A stretch of DNA of 64,000 bases from Desulfovibrionaceae bacterium (GCA_022510785.1 JAFLSV010000002.1:101791-165790), one strand, 5' to 3'; numbered from the stretch's first letter, positions 17,126-27,275 are shown. The notes: generated by a model from the sequence alone, not told the origin. Made by a program: numbers and translations.

Positions 17126-18088
17126 ATGTCGTACGCCATGGTACCCGTTGTTTCCCTGCTGGTGGTCTTTTTTCCGGCCGCGGCCGCGCTGCCCTTCACC
17201 CTGCTGGCCGAGCGCCGCCGGGCCGTGACGGCGCGGCGTTCCCTGTATGAAAAAAGCGCGGATCAGATGAGAAGCCTGACCTTTTTTGTGCAGGCGGCCC
17301 TGACCCTGGCCGTGGCGGCCGATCTGGCGGCGGGCGGCCTTGTCTCCCGCCTGATCCCGGCATCGTGGCGCGTGATGGCGTGGCTGGCCGCCGCCGGCGA
17401 GGCGCTGGCCGCCCTGTTTTCCCTGCCGGGCTGTCTGGCGGGGAGGGGCGGCCGCCGGGGCTCGGGCCGCGCGCTGGCCTGGCTGTCCGGACTGTGCGCC
17501 TCGGCTGCCGCCGTCTGCGCTGTGGGCGTTCTCTGGGTGTGCGTGCGCGGCGCGGGACTGGAAGAGGACGGCATAGCCGGGGTAGTGAGCCTGGATTGTG
17601 TGCGGATCGTGATTCCCGGCGCGCTTCAGGCCGCCGGCCTCACCCAGGCGTTTCTGTTCGGTCTGGCCTGCCTGGCCCTGGCCCCCGCGGTGGCCCATGG
17701 CGCCGGGCTGCTGTGGCAGGCGCTGAGGCGCGGCGCCGATGACTTCGGGCGCGACTTTTATACGGTCACCATGGGGGGACGCGCCCGCCGCGCTTCGCAT
17801 TGGGGGGCTTTGCTGCTCCTTTTTTCCGCCCTGCTGATGGGGCTGACCCCGGCCTTCAGTCCGATTCATCTGCCCGATCTTCTTCCGCCAGCCCTGGCGG
17901 GTGGAGACGCCGCGCGGGCCGCGGTCTGGTTTTTCGGAATCGCCTGTCTCGGCCTGCCGGGGGCCGTGCTGTGCTGGTATCTCATTGCGCGCTCCGCCGT
18001 GCCCCTGCGCCGCAAGGCCCTGGTTTTTCTGGCCCCTCTGCTGCTGTGGCTGGGCGTGTGCGGCCTTCTGGCCCGCCTGTGGCGGTGA
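17126..18088 (+). CDS. polytopic membrane protein of unknown function
   Basis: I do not recognise this 320-residue protein. It has about eight strongly hydrophobic segments, a basic loop after the first (LLAERRRAVTARRSLYEKSADQM) and a soluble loop near residue 205 (RRGADDFGRDFYTVTMGGRARRASH). It has no transporter or enzyme motif that I can name. The ATG at 17126 with GGAG seven bases upstream starts directly at the first membrane segment, whereas the open frame from 16985 adds a basic, unlikely leader. The ogt gene follows after 18 bases and may be cotranscribed. Confidence 0.7.
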   Translation: MSYAMVPVVSLLVVFFPAAAALPFTLLAERRRAVTARRSLYEKSADQMRSLTFFVQAALTLAVAADLAAGGLVSRLIPASWRVMAWLAAAGEALAALFSLPGCLAGRGGRRGSGRALAWLSGLCASAAAVCAVGVLWVCVRGAGLEEDGIAGVVSLDCVRIVIPGALQAAGLTQAFLFGLACLALAPAVAHGAGLLWQALRRGADDFGRDFYTVTMGGRARRASHWGALLLLFSALLMGLTPAFSPIHLPDLLPPALAGGDAARAAVWFFGIACLGLPGAVLCWYLIARSAVPLRRKALVFLAPLLLWLGVCGLLARLWR

Positions 18089-18106
18089 GGCTGGAGCGAC
18101 GCCGGT

Positions 18107-18595
18107 ATGGCAGGGAAGATTCCCGTGCGTGCCTTTATCTGTGAGCTCCCGCCGGGGCCCATGACCCTGGCTGAGGAAGACGGCCGCCTCATCATGGCGC
18201 AGTTCGGCGCACGGCGGGAGCCCGCCTGGCATATGGAGCCCAGCCCTCTTCTGCGCCTGGCCTGCGGGCAGCTGCGGGAATACTTCGCGGGCCGGCTGAG
18301 GGACTTCGACCTGCCCCTCGCGCCGCGCGGCACCGAATTTCAGCGCCTGGTGTGGCGGGCCCTGCGCGCCATTCCCTACGGCGAAACACGCAGCTACGGG
18401 CAGACAGCCCGGGCCATAGGGCGGCCGCGCGCCTGCCGGGCCGTGGGGCTGGCCAATAACCGCAATCCTATCGCCATTATCGTGCCCTGCCACCGCGTCA
18501 TCGGGGCCGACGGCTCCCTGACGGGCTACGCGGCCGGACTGCCTGTCAAGGCGGCACTGCTGGCTTTGGAAAAAACGGGCGTTTTTCCCGGCTGA
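18107..18595 (+). CDS. ogt: methylated-DNA-[protein]-cysteine S-methyltransferase
   Basis: This suicide repair protein removes alkyl groups from O6-alkylguanine in DNA. The 162-residue protein has the active-site motif PCHRV with C128, the helix-turn-helix arginine-finger region (GETRSYGQTARAIG, ACRAVGLANNRNP) and the closing GYAAGLPVKAALL. The N-terminal domain is short and lacks Ada's regulatory half, so it acts only in repair. A GGAG site precedes the ATG. It lies 18 bases after the membrane-protein gene. Confidence 0.95.
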   Translation: MAGKIPVRAFICELPPGPMTLAEEDGRLIMAQFGARREPAWHMEPSPLLRLACGQLREYFAGRLRDFDLPLAPRGTEFQRLVWRALRAIPYGETRSYGQTARAIGRPRACRAVGLANNRNPIAIIVPCHRVIGADGSLTGYAAGLPVKAALLALEKTGVFPG

Positions 18596-18777
18596 AGTCC
18601 GGGCGGATCTGTTCAGCCGGCCCTGGAGCGGAACCGTTCCGGTTTTCGTTGCCTTTTGTCCGGATCGGTCGTATCGTGCCTCGGCAGGCGGCGGTGCCAC
18701 GCCTGAATGTGCCTCATGACGCGCCCGGGCGATACGTCTGACCGATCTGTCTGGGCGATATGGTGGAGGACGATGAC

Positions 18778-20079
18778 ATGCAAAGGATTCTGCGGATTCT
18801 GACAGGCTGCTCTCTGGCCCTGGTGATCTTTCTCGCCGGAGGCGGTGTCATGCGGGCTCTCAGCGCGGATGCGGACTATGAATCCCTGCGGCGTTTCAGT
18901 CAGGTTCTGGACATGGTGGAGCAGTACTATGTCAGGGACATGAAGCAGTCCGAACTTATCGATGGCGCTCTCAAGGGCATGCTGCAGGGCCTTGACCCTC
19001 ACTCCACGCTGCTTTCCGCCAAGGAATTTCAGGAAATGCAGGAAAGCACGTCGGGCGAGTTTTTCGGCGTGGGCGTGGAAATTACGACCGAAAACGGCCA
19101 GGTGCTGGTGGTGTCGCCCATTGAGGACACGCCGGGCCACAAGGCCGGACTGCGCGCGGGCGATGTCATTGTGGCCATTGACGGTCAGTACACTCTGGAA
19201 ATGAACCTGTCCGAGGCGGCCACCCGGATGCGCGGCAAGCGCGGCACCGAAGTGGAACTTCTGGTTCTGCACAAGGGCGAACAGCAGCCGGTCACCATGC
19301 GCATCAAGCGCGACGCCATACCGCTCATCAGCGTCAAAAGCCGTGAACTGGAGCCCGGCTATCACTGGATACGCCTGACCCGCTTCAGCGGCCGCACCAC
19401 CCAGGAGCTGCAGGACGCCATCAGTGCGGCCAGGGCCCGGGGCGAGATCAGGGGCGTTGTGCTGGATTTGCGGAATAATCCCGGAGGGCTTTTGGATCAA
19501 AGCGTCAGCGTGTCCGATGTTTTTCTGAAAGAGGGTACCATCGTGTCCATGCGGGGCCGCGACGCCACCAGCGACCGCACTTACAGCGCCAAGCCCCATT
19601 CCACGGATCTTGAGGCGCCTGTGGTGGTTCTGGTCAACGCGGGCACGGCTTCTGCGGCGGAAATTGTGGCCGGGGCCCTGCGCGACCAGAAGCGGGCCCT
19701 CATCCTGGGAGAACGCACCTTCGGCAAGGGCTCGGTGCAGAACATCATTCCCCTGCCCGATAAAACCGGCCTGAAGCTCACGGTGGCCCTGTATTATACC
19801 CCTTCGGGCAAATCCATCCAGGCCGAGGGCATTGTGCCCGACTTTGAAATTCCCTGGGAGGCCCCCAAGGACAAGGACGGCATGGACGGCTTTTCTCTGC
19901 GCGAACAGGATCTGAACCGTCACCTGGAGCAGGGGGGGGGAGCGGGCTCGCCCGAAAAGGGCAAGGATTCCGCCAGAGAGGACGCTGACACCAAAGCCCT
20001 TCTGGCCCGCGACAATCAGCTGCGCATGGCCCTGCAGTTCGTGAAAACCCTGCCCGCGTTGCGTGAACTGCACGAATAG
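18778..20079 (+). CDS. ctpA: C-terminal processing protease (S41 family, CtpA type)
   Basis: This periplasmic serine protease cleaves proteins near their C-terminus and often controls cell-wall hydrolases. The 433-residue protein has a signal anchor (about 5-27), a PDZ domain (about 95-180, with FFGVGVEI and AGLRAGDVI) and the S41 catalytic core. Ser292 lies in NAGTASAAEI and the general-base Lys317 in GERTFGKGS. The C-terminal tail is charged and Gly-rich. I chose the ATG at 18778, seven bases after GGAGGA; another ATG at 18760 lacks such a site. The deacetylase gene follows after five bases, then ndk and proC, so it probably heads an operon. Confidence 0.95.
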   Translation: MQRILRILTGCSLALVIFLAGGGVMRALSADADYESLRRFSQVLDMVEQYYVRDMKQSELIDGALKGMLQGLDPHSTLLSAKEFQEMQESTSGEFFGVGVEITTENGQVLVVSPIEDTPGHKAGLRAGDVIVAIDGQYTLEMNLSEAATRMRGKRGTEVELLVLHKGEQQPVTMRIKRDAIPLISVKSRELEPGYHWIRLTRFSGRTTQELQDAISAARARGEIRGVVLDLRNNPGGLLDQSVSVSDVFLKEGTIVSMRGRDATSDRTYSAKPHSTDLEAPVVVLVNAGTASAAEIVAGALRDQKRALILGERTFGKGSVQNIIPLPDKTGLKLTVALYYTPSGKSIQAEGIVPDFEIPWEAPKDKDGMDGFSLREQDLNRHLEQGGGAGSPEKGKDSAREDADTKALLARDNQLRMALQFVKTLPALRELHE

Positions 20080-20084
20080 GCGGC

Positions 20085-21653
20085 ATGGGCTTTTCCCTTT
20101 TTTCCGCGCCGCTCGCCTGGGTGCGCCTCGTCCGCTTCCGCCTGGGTGCGGACGGCGGCCCCCTGCTGTTGCGGGACAGGGCTGCCCTGCGGGTGCTGAG
20201 CGCTCTGGCCGCCCTGCTTGTGACAGGCGGCCTTCTCCCGCTGCTGTCCGCCGGGCCGCCGCATCCGGCCGCGCCCGAAACGCCGGGGGCGGATGCGCCG
20301 TTTTTGTCCGGACAGGAAGGCGCTGAAGCGTCCTGGCAGGAAAGCGCGGATGCGCCCGGCCATTTCCGGGCCGTGGCCGAAAGTTCTCCGGCCCCCGTTT
20401 CCGGCGGCTTGTCCGCTCACGCTTTGGTGGACGGCTCGGGCGATGTTCCAGATGCCCCGCCGCTTTTTCCGGGGGCGCCGGAGGCTTCGTCTGCGCTTCC
20501 CGCGGCGGGCGGCTCCATGGCGCCGGACGCGGCCCTGTATGGCGAAGGTTCCTTTGCCCCGCTGGCCGATGTGGCCCGTCAGGTGGATACCGCTCTTCTG
20601 CAGACGGCGGCCCGCCTGAAGCTTGAGCCGTCGCATGTGGGCGTGCTGGATTCCGAAACGCGCCTGACCCGCGCCGGGCAGGTCTATCCTTTCCTGCGCC
20701 TGGCGCTGCGCCTGGACGGCGGCGCGGGCGGAAGCCGGGTGACGGAAAAGGCCTTTGCGGCCGCCCTGCGCGAGTCCCTGCGCGTATGGGCCCCCCGCGC
20801 GCGTCTGCGCTTCGAAGGGTCGGGGCTGTATTTCGTGACTGTGGACGAAGAGCTTACCCACAGCCTGTATTGCGGGGCAGAACCCCGCATCCTGCCGGCG
20901 CTGCCCCTGGCCGCCGCGCTTCCGGCCGATGCCTCGCGGCCCAGGCTCACCATCGTCATGGACGATCTGGGCGAAAGCGAGGCCGTGGCCCGCAAGCTCC
21001 TGGCCCTGCCCTATCCGGTGACCCTGTCCGTGTGGCCGCAGGCCGCCCGCGCCGCCTATGTGGCCACGCTGGCCCGGGAGCACGGCCGCCAGGTCTTTTT
21101 GCACCAGCCCATGCAGCCGCTGGGGCACGCGCCGGGTGACGACGCTTCCGAACTTTTGCGCGTGGGCATGGAAGCGGCCCTCGTGGAAAAGGTGCTGGGC
21201 GAAAGCCTGCGTCTGGTGCCCTATGCCGAGGGCATCAACAACCACATGGGCTCGCGCTTCACGTCAGACCCGGCCTCGGTTCGTGTCCTGTGCGAGGTCT
21301 TGCGCCGCCTGCGGCCGGATATCCTGGTGCTGGACAGCTTGACCCACTCCGGTTCCGTCCTTTATGACGAAGCGCGGCGGCACGGGTTTGCCGCCCGGCG
21401 GCGCACCCTGTTTCTGGATGATGAGCACGGGCCTGACGACAAGGCCGCCGTTCTCCAGGGGCTGGATCGCGGCCTGCGCATGGCCCGCAGGCACGGATCG
21501 GCCATTGTCATCGGCCATCCCCGGCCCGCCACCCTGGCGGCGCTGGCCGCCTGGACCGGCTGGCGGGCCGGGGATGTGGATATTGCCCCTCTGACCCTGT
21601 GGCCGGCTAACAGCAACGGCGGCTCGTCCGCCCCCTCCAAGGAGACACCATGA
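20085..21653 (+). CDS. divergent polysaccharide deacetylase family protein (YibQ-like)
   Basis: The 522-residue protein has an N-terminal membrane helix (about 42-58), an Ala/Pro/Gly-rich spacer to about 180, and a C-terminal divergent polysaccharide-deacetylase domain (about 285-510). Motifs include [36 protein letters not shown] and VIGHPRP. Homologues are often encoded next to CtpA or the murein activator EnvC, as here, and are thought to act on peptidoglycan-related glycans; activity is not established. The ndk start overlaps its stop (ATGATTGA arrangement), which suggests coupled translation. Confidence 0.88.
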   Translation: MGFSLFSAPLAWVRLVRFRLGADGGPLLLRDRAALRVLSALAALLVTGGLLPLLSAGPPHPAAPETPGADAPFLSGQEGAEASWQESADAPGHFRAVAESSPAPVSGGLSAHALVDGSGDVPDAPPLFPGAPEASSALPAAGGSMAPDAALYGEGSFAPLADVARQVDTALLQTAARLKLEPSHVGVLDSETRLTRAGQVYPFLRLALRLDGGAGGSRVTEKAFAAALRESLRVWAPRARLRFEGSGLYFVTVDEELTHSLYCGAEPRILPALPLAAALPADASRPRLTIVMDDLGESEAVARKLLALPYPVTLSVWPQAARAAYVATLAREHGRQVFLHQPMQPLGHAPGDDASELLRVGMEAALVEKVLGESLRLVPYAEGINNHMGSRFTSDPASVRVLCEVLRRLRPDILVLDSLTHSGSVLYDEARRHGFAARRRTLFLDDEHGPDDKAAVLQGLDRGLRMARRHGSAIVIGHPRPATLAALAAWTGWRAGDVDIAPLTLWPANSNGGSSAPSKETP

Positions 21654-22069
21654 TTGAGCGCACCTTTTCCATCATCAAGCCCGACGCCGTGGCCCGCAAC
21701 CTCAGCGGCGAAATTCTGGCCATGATTCAGCAAAGCGGCCTGCGCATCAGGGCCATGAAGATGATTCAGCTCTCCCGCGCCCAGGCGGAAGGCTTCTACG
21801 CCGTGCACAGGGAACGTCCTTTCTTTGGCAGCCTGGTGGAGTATATGTGTTCCGGCCCTGTGGTCTGCTCCATTCTGGAAGGGGAAGACGCCATCCGCCG
21901 TTACCGCGAACTCATGGGGGCCACCAACCCGGCCAACGCGGCGGAAGGCACCATCCGCAAAAAGTACGCCCAGAGCATTGAGGCCAACTCCGTCCATGGC
22001 TCCGACGCTCCGGAAACCGCGGCCTTTGAAATGGGCTATTTCTTCAACGCTCTGGAAATCGTGGGATGA
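21650..22069 (+). CDS. ndk: nucleoside diphosphate kinase
   Basis: Ndk moves the gamma phosphate between nucleoside triphosphates through a phosphohistidine. The 139-residue length is normal. It starts with the family signature [10 protein letters not shown], and the active-site histidine is H116 in NSVHGSDA. The start codon overlaps the upstream deacetylase gene by four bases, and proC begins within its last codons. All the genes of this stretch are therefore tightly coupled. Confidence 0.98.
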   Translation: MIERTFSIIKPDAVARNLSGEILAMIQQSGLRIRAMKMIQLSRAQAEGFYAVHRERPFFGSLVEYMCSGPVVCSILEGEDAIRRYRELMGATNPANAAEGTIRKKYAQSIEANSVHGSDAPETAAFEMGYFFNALEIVG

Positions 22070-22899
22070 GCTCCTCCACGCAAAATGCCGATCCCGTTCT
22101 GGGCTGCATAGGCTGCGGCAACATGGGCGGAGCCGTGTTGCGGGGGCTGGCCGCCAGGCACAAGCTGCGCCTGCTCGGGCATGATCACACCAGGGCCAAG
22201 GTGGAGGCGCTGAGTCCGGCGGATAACCCCGGCCGCGTGGAGTGGAGCGAGAGCCCCGAGGAGCTGGCCACGGAAGCCAATATCATTGTGCTGGCGGTCA
22301 AGCCCCACCAGATGGCGGATATGCTCGCCCTCATCCGGCCCAGGCTGGATGCCTCCAAGCTGGTGGTATCGCTGGCGGCGGCCTTTTCGATGGATCAGCT
22401 GCGCCGGGGGGTTGACTTCCTGTGTCCCGCGGTGCGGGTCATGCCCAGTCTGCCGGCCCTGGTGAGCAAGGGGGTCTTTGCCCTGTGCCTGGATGACCCG
22501 GCCCTGAGCGAAAAACGGAAAAAACTCCTGCTTGATCTGTTCGGACTGCTGGGCATGGCCGTGATCCTGCCCGAGGACAGGCTTTCGGCCTTCAGCTCGC
22601 TGGTGGGCTGCGGGCCCGCCTATGCCTGTCTGTTCATGGAGGGCATGCACAACGCCGCCGTCACCCTGGGGTTCAGCTCCGACATGGCCAGGCGCCTGGT
22701 GGCCGCCACGGTGGAAGGCACGGCCAGGCTGGCCCTGAACAGTCCGGAAAGCTTCGCCGACCTGCGCGGGAAGGTGTGCTCTCCCGGCGGGGTGACGATT
22801 CACGCGGTCAATTATCTGGAGCGGACGGCCGTGCGCGGCCATGTGACCGAAGCCGTGCTCACGGCCATGCGCCGCGACCGCGAAATGTCGGGCAAATAG
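22066..22899 (+). CDS. proC: pyrroline-5-carboxylate reductase
   Basis: ProC performs the last step of proline synthesis, reducing pyrroline-5-carboxylate with NAD(P)H. The 277-residue protein has the N-terminal dinucleotide site [13 protein letters not shown] (about 13-25), the middle motifs VLAVKP and MPSLPA, and the C-terminal signature [10 protein letters not shown] with the substrate-binding helix region GCGPAY. The ATG overlaps the ndk stop by four bases. Confidence 0.96.
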   Translation: MSSSTQNADPVLGCIGCGNMGGAVLRGLAARHKLRLLGHDHTRAKVEALSPADNPGRVEWSESPEELATEANIIVLAVKPHQMADMLALIRPRLDASKLVVSLAAAFSMDQLRRGVDFLCPAVRVMPSLPALVSKGVFALCLDDPALSEKRKKLLLDLFGLLGMAVILPEDRLSAFSSLVGCGPAYACLFMEGMHNAAVTLGFSSDMARRLVAATVEGTARLALNSPESFADLRGKVCSPGGVTIHAVNYLERTAVRGHVTEAVLTAMRRDREMSGK

Positions 22900-22931
22900 G
22901 GCTCCGTCTCCGCCGGGGCGCGAGGTTCTGC

Positions 22932-24947
22932 GTGGTCAAAGCTTCTGGACTGAATCCACCGCGCGTGGGGGCGGATGATCCGCGCGAGGCCGGGCTGCGG
23001 CGTGCCGCCGGGGCCCTGCGCGGGAAAGGGGCTGCCGGATACCTGGCCGCGTTGCGGGACTTGTTTGCGGGCGGCGCGTTCGCCATGCCGCCCCTGTCCG
23101 GCCCCCCGTATGACGCCTGGCGCGCGCTGGATGCGGCCCGGCGGCATGCGGAGAGCGCGCCCGATGCCGCTCCCTCCGCCGATCCGATGATTTCGGTGCT
23201 CCTGCCCGTGTACAATCCGCGGCCGGAGCATCTGGAAGAGGCGCTGGATTCGCTGGCGCGCCAGACCTGGCCGCATTGGGAGTGCTGCGCGGCGGATGAC
23301 GCCTCCACAGATCCCGCCGTGGCCGCTCTTCTGCGCCGATACGCGGAAGCCGATCCCCGCTTCCGTGTGACATTCCGCCCGGTCAACGGCCATATCTGCG
23401 CGGCCACCGGCACGGCCCTGGCCATGGCCAGGGGCGGCTGGTGCGCGCTGCTTGATCAGGACGATATTCTGGAACCGGACGCCCTGGCCCGGGTGGCCGT
23501 TGCCGCTGCCCGCCATCCTGATGCCGCCGTGATTTTTTCGGATGAGGATCAGTTTGAGGAGCAGCCCGGGGAAGCGTCCGTGCGGCCGGACGGCCGGGGC
23601 GGCCCCGCGCGGACGGAGGACGCCGCCAGGGGGCCGGAAAAACAGCCAGACGGGCATGCGGCGGAGCGGGATAAGCCGGGCCGGCGCTTTGTCCATCCCT
23701 TTTTCAAGCCCGGCTTTGACCCTGATTTGCTGCTGGGCTGCAACAGTGTCAGTCATCTGGGTGTGTACCGCGCCGATGTGCTGCGCCGCCTGGGGGGATT
23801 CCGGGCCGGCCTGGAGGGTGCCCAGGATCATGATATGGCTCTGCGCTGTCTGGCCGATCTGGGGCCGGGGGCCTTTGTGCATCTGCCCGGGCCCCTGTAT
23901 CACTGGCGCCGCCATGCGGGCAGCACGGCGCGGGCCTGGAGCGTGAAGCCCTATACGCGGGAGGCCTCGCTGGCCGCCCGCTGCGGCTATGTGGCCCGCG
24001 CCGGACTGCGCGCGGAAATTGAGCTGCATCCCGCGTCGCTGTATGCCACGGTGCGCTTCAATCCACCGTCGCCAGCGCCGCTGCTGAGCCTGTGCCTGCT
24101 GGTGGAAGCGCCGGGGCTGGACAGGCAGGTGCTGCGCCGCGCGCTGGAGGGCTGCTCCTATGCCAAGCGCGAAGGGATCATGAGCGTGGCGGCGGATGTG
24201 CTGCCCCCGGCGGAGCTTCACATCCTGGAACGGCTGGCCGCGGAGTGTCATGCGCGCTTTGTGCCCGCGCCGGGCCGGCCGGATCTATTCGGGCTGGCCG
24301 CGGCGGCGGCCCTCGCTGCCCGGGGAGGGGCGCTGGCCTTCATTCGCGCGGGCGACATGCCGACCCACGCGGACTGGGCGGACAGGGCCGTGGGGGCCCT
24401 GTGGCGATCCGGCGTGGGCGCGACAGGCTGCCGGGGAATTCTGCCCACGGGCTTTCTGAGTCAGGCCGGCTGTGCGGCGGGCCGTGAACGCCCGGGCGGA
24501 GAGGGGGCGCTCACGATCTGTCCCGCCTATGCGGGGCTGCATGTGGAGGGCGGCGGTTATTTCCGGCAGGCGCACCTCATGCGCAGCGCCTTTGCCGTGC
24601 CTCTGGCGGGCCTGTGCTGCCGGCGGGAAACCTTTGAGCGCCTGGGCGGCTTTGATCCGGACTGCGGCCCCCTGGCCGATGCGGATTTCTGCCTGCGGGC
24701 GCTGACGCAAGAGGGACTGCGCTCCGTGGTGCTGCCTGATGCGGATTTTCTCACCCCCCGGGCCGAAGTTCCCCGCGTGGCGAAGCAGCGCTTTGCCGCC
24801 CGCTGGTCCGGCCTGCTCCGCGAGGCGCCTCCCTTCCAGAACCCTCATCTGCTGTGGACGCCCGGGGGCTGGCAGCTTCGGCCGCCCGAAGCCGCCCCGG
24901 CGGGGGACTGGAAAAAACCGGAAAAAGCGGATAAACAGATCGGGTAA
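22932..24947 (+). CDS. glycosyltransferase with one family-2 domain and a second, degenerate GT-A-like half
   Basis: The 671-residue protein has a GT2 catalytic domain (about 85-330) with SVLLPVYNPRPEHLEEAL, the DASTDP loop, LLDQDDILEP as the metal-binding acidic motif, and the acceptor-side signature GLEGAQDHDMALR. A charged Gly/Arg/Glu/Asp-rich insert sits at about 205-250. The second half ends in GGFDPDCGPLADADFC, which resembles a GT2 acceptor loop, but it has no clear nucleotide motif. I take the GTG at 22932 with GAGG before it; the frame is open further upstream inside proC, so the start is uncertain. It probably modifies a surface glycan and lies between proC and rodA. Confidence 0.8.
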   Translation: MVKASGLNPPRVGADDPREAGLRRAAGALRGKGAAGYLAALRDLFAGGAFAMPPLSGPPYDAWRALDAARRHAESAPDAAPSADPMISVLLPVYNPRPEHLEEALDSLARQTWPHWECCAADDASTDPAVAALLRRYAEADPRFRVTFRPVNGHICAATGTALAMARGGWCALLDQDDILEPDALARVAVAAARHPDAAVIFSDEDQFEEQPGEASVRPDGRGGPARTEDAARGPEKQPDGHAAERDKPGRRFVHPFFKPGFDPDLLLGCNSVSHLGVYRADVLRRLGGFRAGLEGAQDHDMALRCLADLGPGAFVHLPGPLYHWRRHAGSTARAWSVKPYTREASLAARCGYVARAGLRAEIELHPASLYATVRFNPPSPAPLLSLCLLVEAPGLDRQVLRRALEGCSYAKREGIMSVAADVLPPAELHILERLAAECHARFVPAPGRPDLFGLAAAAALAARGGALAFIRAGDMPTHADWADRAVGALWRSGVGATGCRGILPTGFLSQAGCAAGRERPGGEGALTICPAYAGLHVEGGGYFRQAHLMRSAFAVPLAGLCCRRETFERLGGFDPDCGPLADADFCLRALTQEGLRSVVLPDADFLTPRAEVPRVAKQRFAARWSGLLREAPPFQNPHLLWTPGGWQLRPPEAAPAGDWKKPEKADKQIG

Positions 24948-25011
24948 TGCGCGAGGATGGCGCATCCGCGCCGCATCCTGCGCTCCCACGGCCTTTCCTA
25001 AGGATACATCC

Positions 25012-26124
25012 ATGACCATGCCTGACCGTCGCCTTCTGCTCCACATCAATTGGGGACTGGTGATTTCTGCGCTGCTGCTCTTTGTCATAGGCATGGTCAA
25101 TCTTTATTCGGCCAGCAGCGTGCGCGTGGGAGACGGCATGAGCCTGGCGCCCTATTACCAGAAACAGCTTGTCTGGGGCCTGATGGGCCTTGGGGCCATG
25201 ATCGGCTGCACGCTCATAAGCTATCGTCAGATCGAACGCCTGGCGGTTCCCGGCTATGTTGTCGTGCTCATTCTGTTGTGCCTGGTGCCCTTTTTCGGCA
25301 AGACCGTATACGGGGCCAAGCGCTGGATCGATTTGGGCTTTCTCAATCTCCAGCCCAGCGAGCTGGCCAAGTTCACGGTTCTGATCATGGGGGCCAAGGC
25401 TCTGGCCAAAAACGGCGAATCCCTGGGCTGGAGGCGGCTGGCCATGGTGCTGGCCATTGGTCTTGCGCCCTTTGCCCTTATCGTGCGCCAGCCCGACCTG
25501 GGCACGGCCCTCACGGTGCTGGCGCTGCTCGGCGGCATGATTCTGTTTCATGGCGTCAAGTGGCGCGTGCTGAGGGTGTGCCTGGTGGTGGTGCCGCTCC
25601 TGCTTCCCATGGGCTGGTTCGCGCTGCACGAGTATCAGCAGGAACGCATCCTGACCTTTCTGGATCCCTCACGGGATCCGCGCGGCGCGGGCTACCACAT
25701 TATTCAGTCGCAGATCGCCATTGGTTCCGGCGAACTGCTCGGCAAGGGCTTTCTGGCGGGCACGCAGAGCCAGCTGCGCTTTCTGCCCGAAAAACATACC
25801 GACTTTGCCATCGCGGTGCTGGGCGAGGAATGGGGCTTTGCGGGCTGCATGGCTCTGCTCGCCCTGTTCTGCCTGTTCCTGTGCGCCATTTACAGCACGG
25901 TGCACGACGCCAAGGATCGTTTCGGCAGCACCCTGGCGGCCGGAATCTTCTTTTATTTTTTCTGGCAGATCATCGTGAATATTGGTATGGTCGTCGGGCT
26001 GATGCCGGTGGTGGGGATGCCTCTGCCCTTCATCAGCTATGGAGGCAATGCCATGATGGTGAACTGCGCGCTCCTGGGCATTGTGCTCAATGTATCCATG
26101 CGCCGTTTTGTGTTCAAAGGATGA
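25012..26124 (+). CDS. rodA: rod-shape-determining peptidoglycan polymerase RodA
   Basis: RodA is the SEDS-family glycosyltransferase that polymerises glycan strands for side-wall growth together with a class B PBP. The 370-residue membrane protein has about ten hydrophobic segments. SEDS signatures are GAKRWIDLGFLNLQPSEL, VRQPDLGTAL, RGAGYHIIQSQIAIGSG, LPEKHTDFAIAVLGEEWGF and GMPLPFISYGGN. The length favours RodA over FtsW. An ATG six bases later is an alternative start. The bactofilin gene follows at once, a pairing that fits cell-shape control. Confidence 0.95.
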   Translation: MTMPDRRLLLHINWGLVISALLLFVIGMVNLYSASSVRVGDGMSLAPYYQKQLVWGLMGLGAMIGCTLISYRQIERLAVPGYVVVLILLCLVPFFGKTVYGAKRWIDLGFLNLQPSELAKFTVLIMGAKALAKNGESLGWRRLAMVLAIGLAPFALIVRQPDLGTALTVLALLGGMILFHGVKWRVLRVCLVVVPLLLPMGWFALHEYQQERILTFLDPSRDPRGAGYHIIQSQIAIGSGELLGKGFLAGTQSQLRFLPEKHTDFAIAVLGEEWGFAGCMALLALFCLFLCAIYSTVHDAKDRFGSTLAAGIFFYFFWQIIVNIGMVVGLMPVVGMPLPFISYGGNAMMVNCALLGIVLNVSMRRFVFKG

Positions 26125-26156
26125 AGTCAAGCATGTTTCAGGGAAGGAGTCGTTCT

Positions 26157-26540
26157 GTGAGCAAGGATGAAGTCAACGCCTATATGGGGGCCCGGACGGC
26201 CTACCAGGGAAAGCTGACCTTTCAGGGTGCCGTGCACATTGACGGCATGTTCAGCGGTGAAATCACCTCTGACGGCATTCTCCGCACCGGCAAGGATTCG
26301 GTCATCGACGGCAGGCTGGAGGTGGGCGAACTGGAATTGTCCGGCACCTTCACCGGCGAGGTGCACGCCAAACGCCGTGTGCTGATTCACAGGGGCGGCG
26401 TGCTGACCGGCACCATCTTCACGCCTGTGCTGGCGGTGGAGGAAGGGGCCGTTCTGGAAGGCACCCTGCACATGCGCGAGCCTGTGCCCGGCGAGGACAC
26501 TCTGCCTGAGGCGGCCGTAGCCCTGCCCGAAGGGGAGTAA
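26157..26540 (+). CDS. bactofilin
   Basis: Bactofilins are small cytoskeletal proteins that polymerise without nucleotide and help place wall-modifying enzymes. The 127-residue protein is a beta-helix of short repeats (GKLTFQGAVHIDGMFSGEI, SVIDGRLEVGELELSGTF, GVLTGTIFTPVLAVEEGAVLEG) with short unstructured ends. I chose the GTG at 26157, which has GGAAGGAG seven bases upstream. Earlier ATGs at 26121 and 26133 lack a well-placed site. It directly follows rodA, so a shared role in side-wall synthesis is likely. Confidence 0.92.
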   Translation: MSKDEVNAYMGARTAYQGKLTFQGAVHIDGMFSGEITSDGILRTGKDSVIDGRLEVGELELSGTFTGEVHAKRRVLIHRGGVLTGTIFTPVLAVEEGAVLEGTLHMREPVPGEDTLPEAAVALPEGE

Positions 26541-26636
26541 GGGCGGCAGGGCAAGCCGTGCCTTTGCGCGCAGGGCGCATGCGGCGCGCTGTGCCTGCAG
26601 TTTGCCGGAAAAATGCGAAAAAAAGCGCCCGGGGCT

Positions 26637-26665
26637 TTGACAACAGAAGCAAAAGCAGTTAGAGA
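26637..26665 (+). promoter_or_regulatory. possible promoter of the atp operon
   Basis: TTGACA (26637-26642) is followed after 17 bases by TAGAGA (26660-26665), about 90 bases before the first atp gene. The -10 match is poor, so this is tentative. Confidence 0.35.
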
Positions 26666-26754
26666 AGCAACGGTATGCTCCCCTGACATGTGCCGGCTGA
26701 CACCAGGGAAGAGCGCGTGCCGTCTCACTGTGTCCCGGCCGGAGGATTTTCAGC

Positions 26755-27174
26755 GTGATCAACCTCGACATAACCTTCCTGTTCCAGTTGATGAACTTTC
26801 TCATCACTGTGGCACTTCTCAACTGGCTCATCATCGGCCCCGTGCGGCGGGTCATGGCCGAGCGCCGCGCCCGCAACGACGGGCTGCGCGCCGATGCCGC
26901 CGGTTTGAGCGACGAGGCGGATCACAAGCTGAAAGATTATGAAACCCGCCTGCTCCGCGCCCGCGCCGATATGGCCGCTGTCCGCGACGAAGCCAAACAG
27001 GCGGGGGAAAAGGCGGCCCAGGGCCGGCTTGAAAGCGCCGGCGAGGAAGCCCGCGCCATCCTGCGCGCGGCTTCTGACCGCGTGCATGCCGAAAGCTCTG
27101 ACGCCCGGCGGCAGCTGGAGGCGCGGGTGGGGGACTACGCGCGCCAGGCCGTGGACAAACTGTTGGGCGCCTAG
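26755..27174 (+). CDS. atpF': F-type ATP synthase subunit b'
   Basis: The 139-residue protein has one N-terminal membrane helix (FLFQLMNFLITVALLNWLIIGP) followed by a long charged coiled coil. This is the shape of the peripheral-stalk b' subunit. Two different b-type genes (b' and b) side by side are known from photosynthetic bacteria and several deltaproteobacteria. The start is GTG, with GGAGG before it. It heads the operon b'-b-delta-alpha-gamma-beta-epsilon. Confidence 0.9.
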   Translation: MINLDITFLFQLMNFLITVALLNWLIIGPVRRVMAERRARNDGLRADAAGLSDEADHKLKDYETRLLRARADMAAVRDEAKQAGEKAAQGRLESAGEEARAILRAASDRVHAESSDARRQLEARVGDYARQAVDKLLGA

Positions 27175-27275
27175 CCCGAAAACGTGTTCGCGTCTGGCGG
27201 ACAGGCCGGGCCCGCCGGGCTTTGGCGCAAGCATCGAGCGGCGCGCGCGCCGCACAGTTCAGGAAGGAGAAGGGT

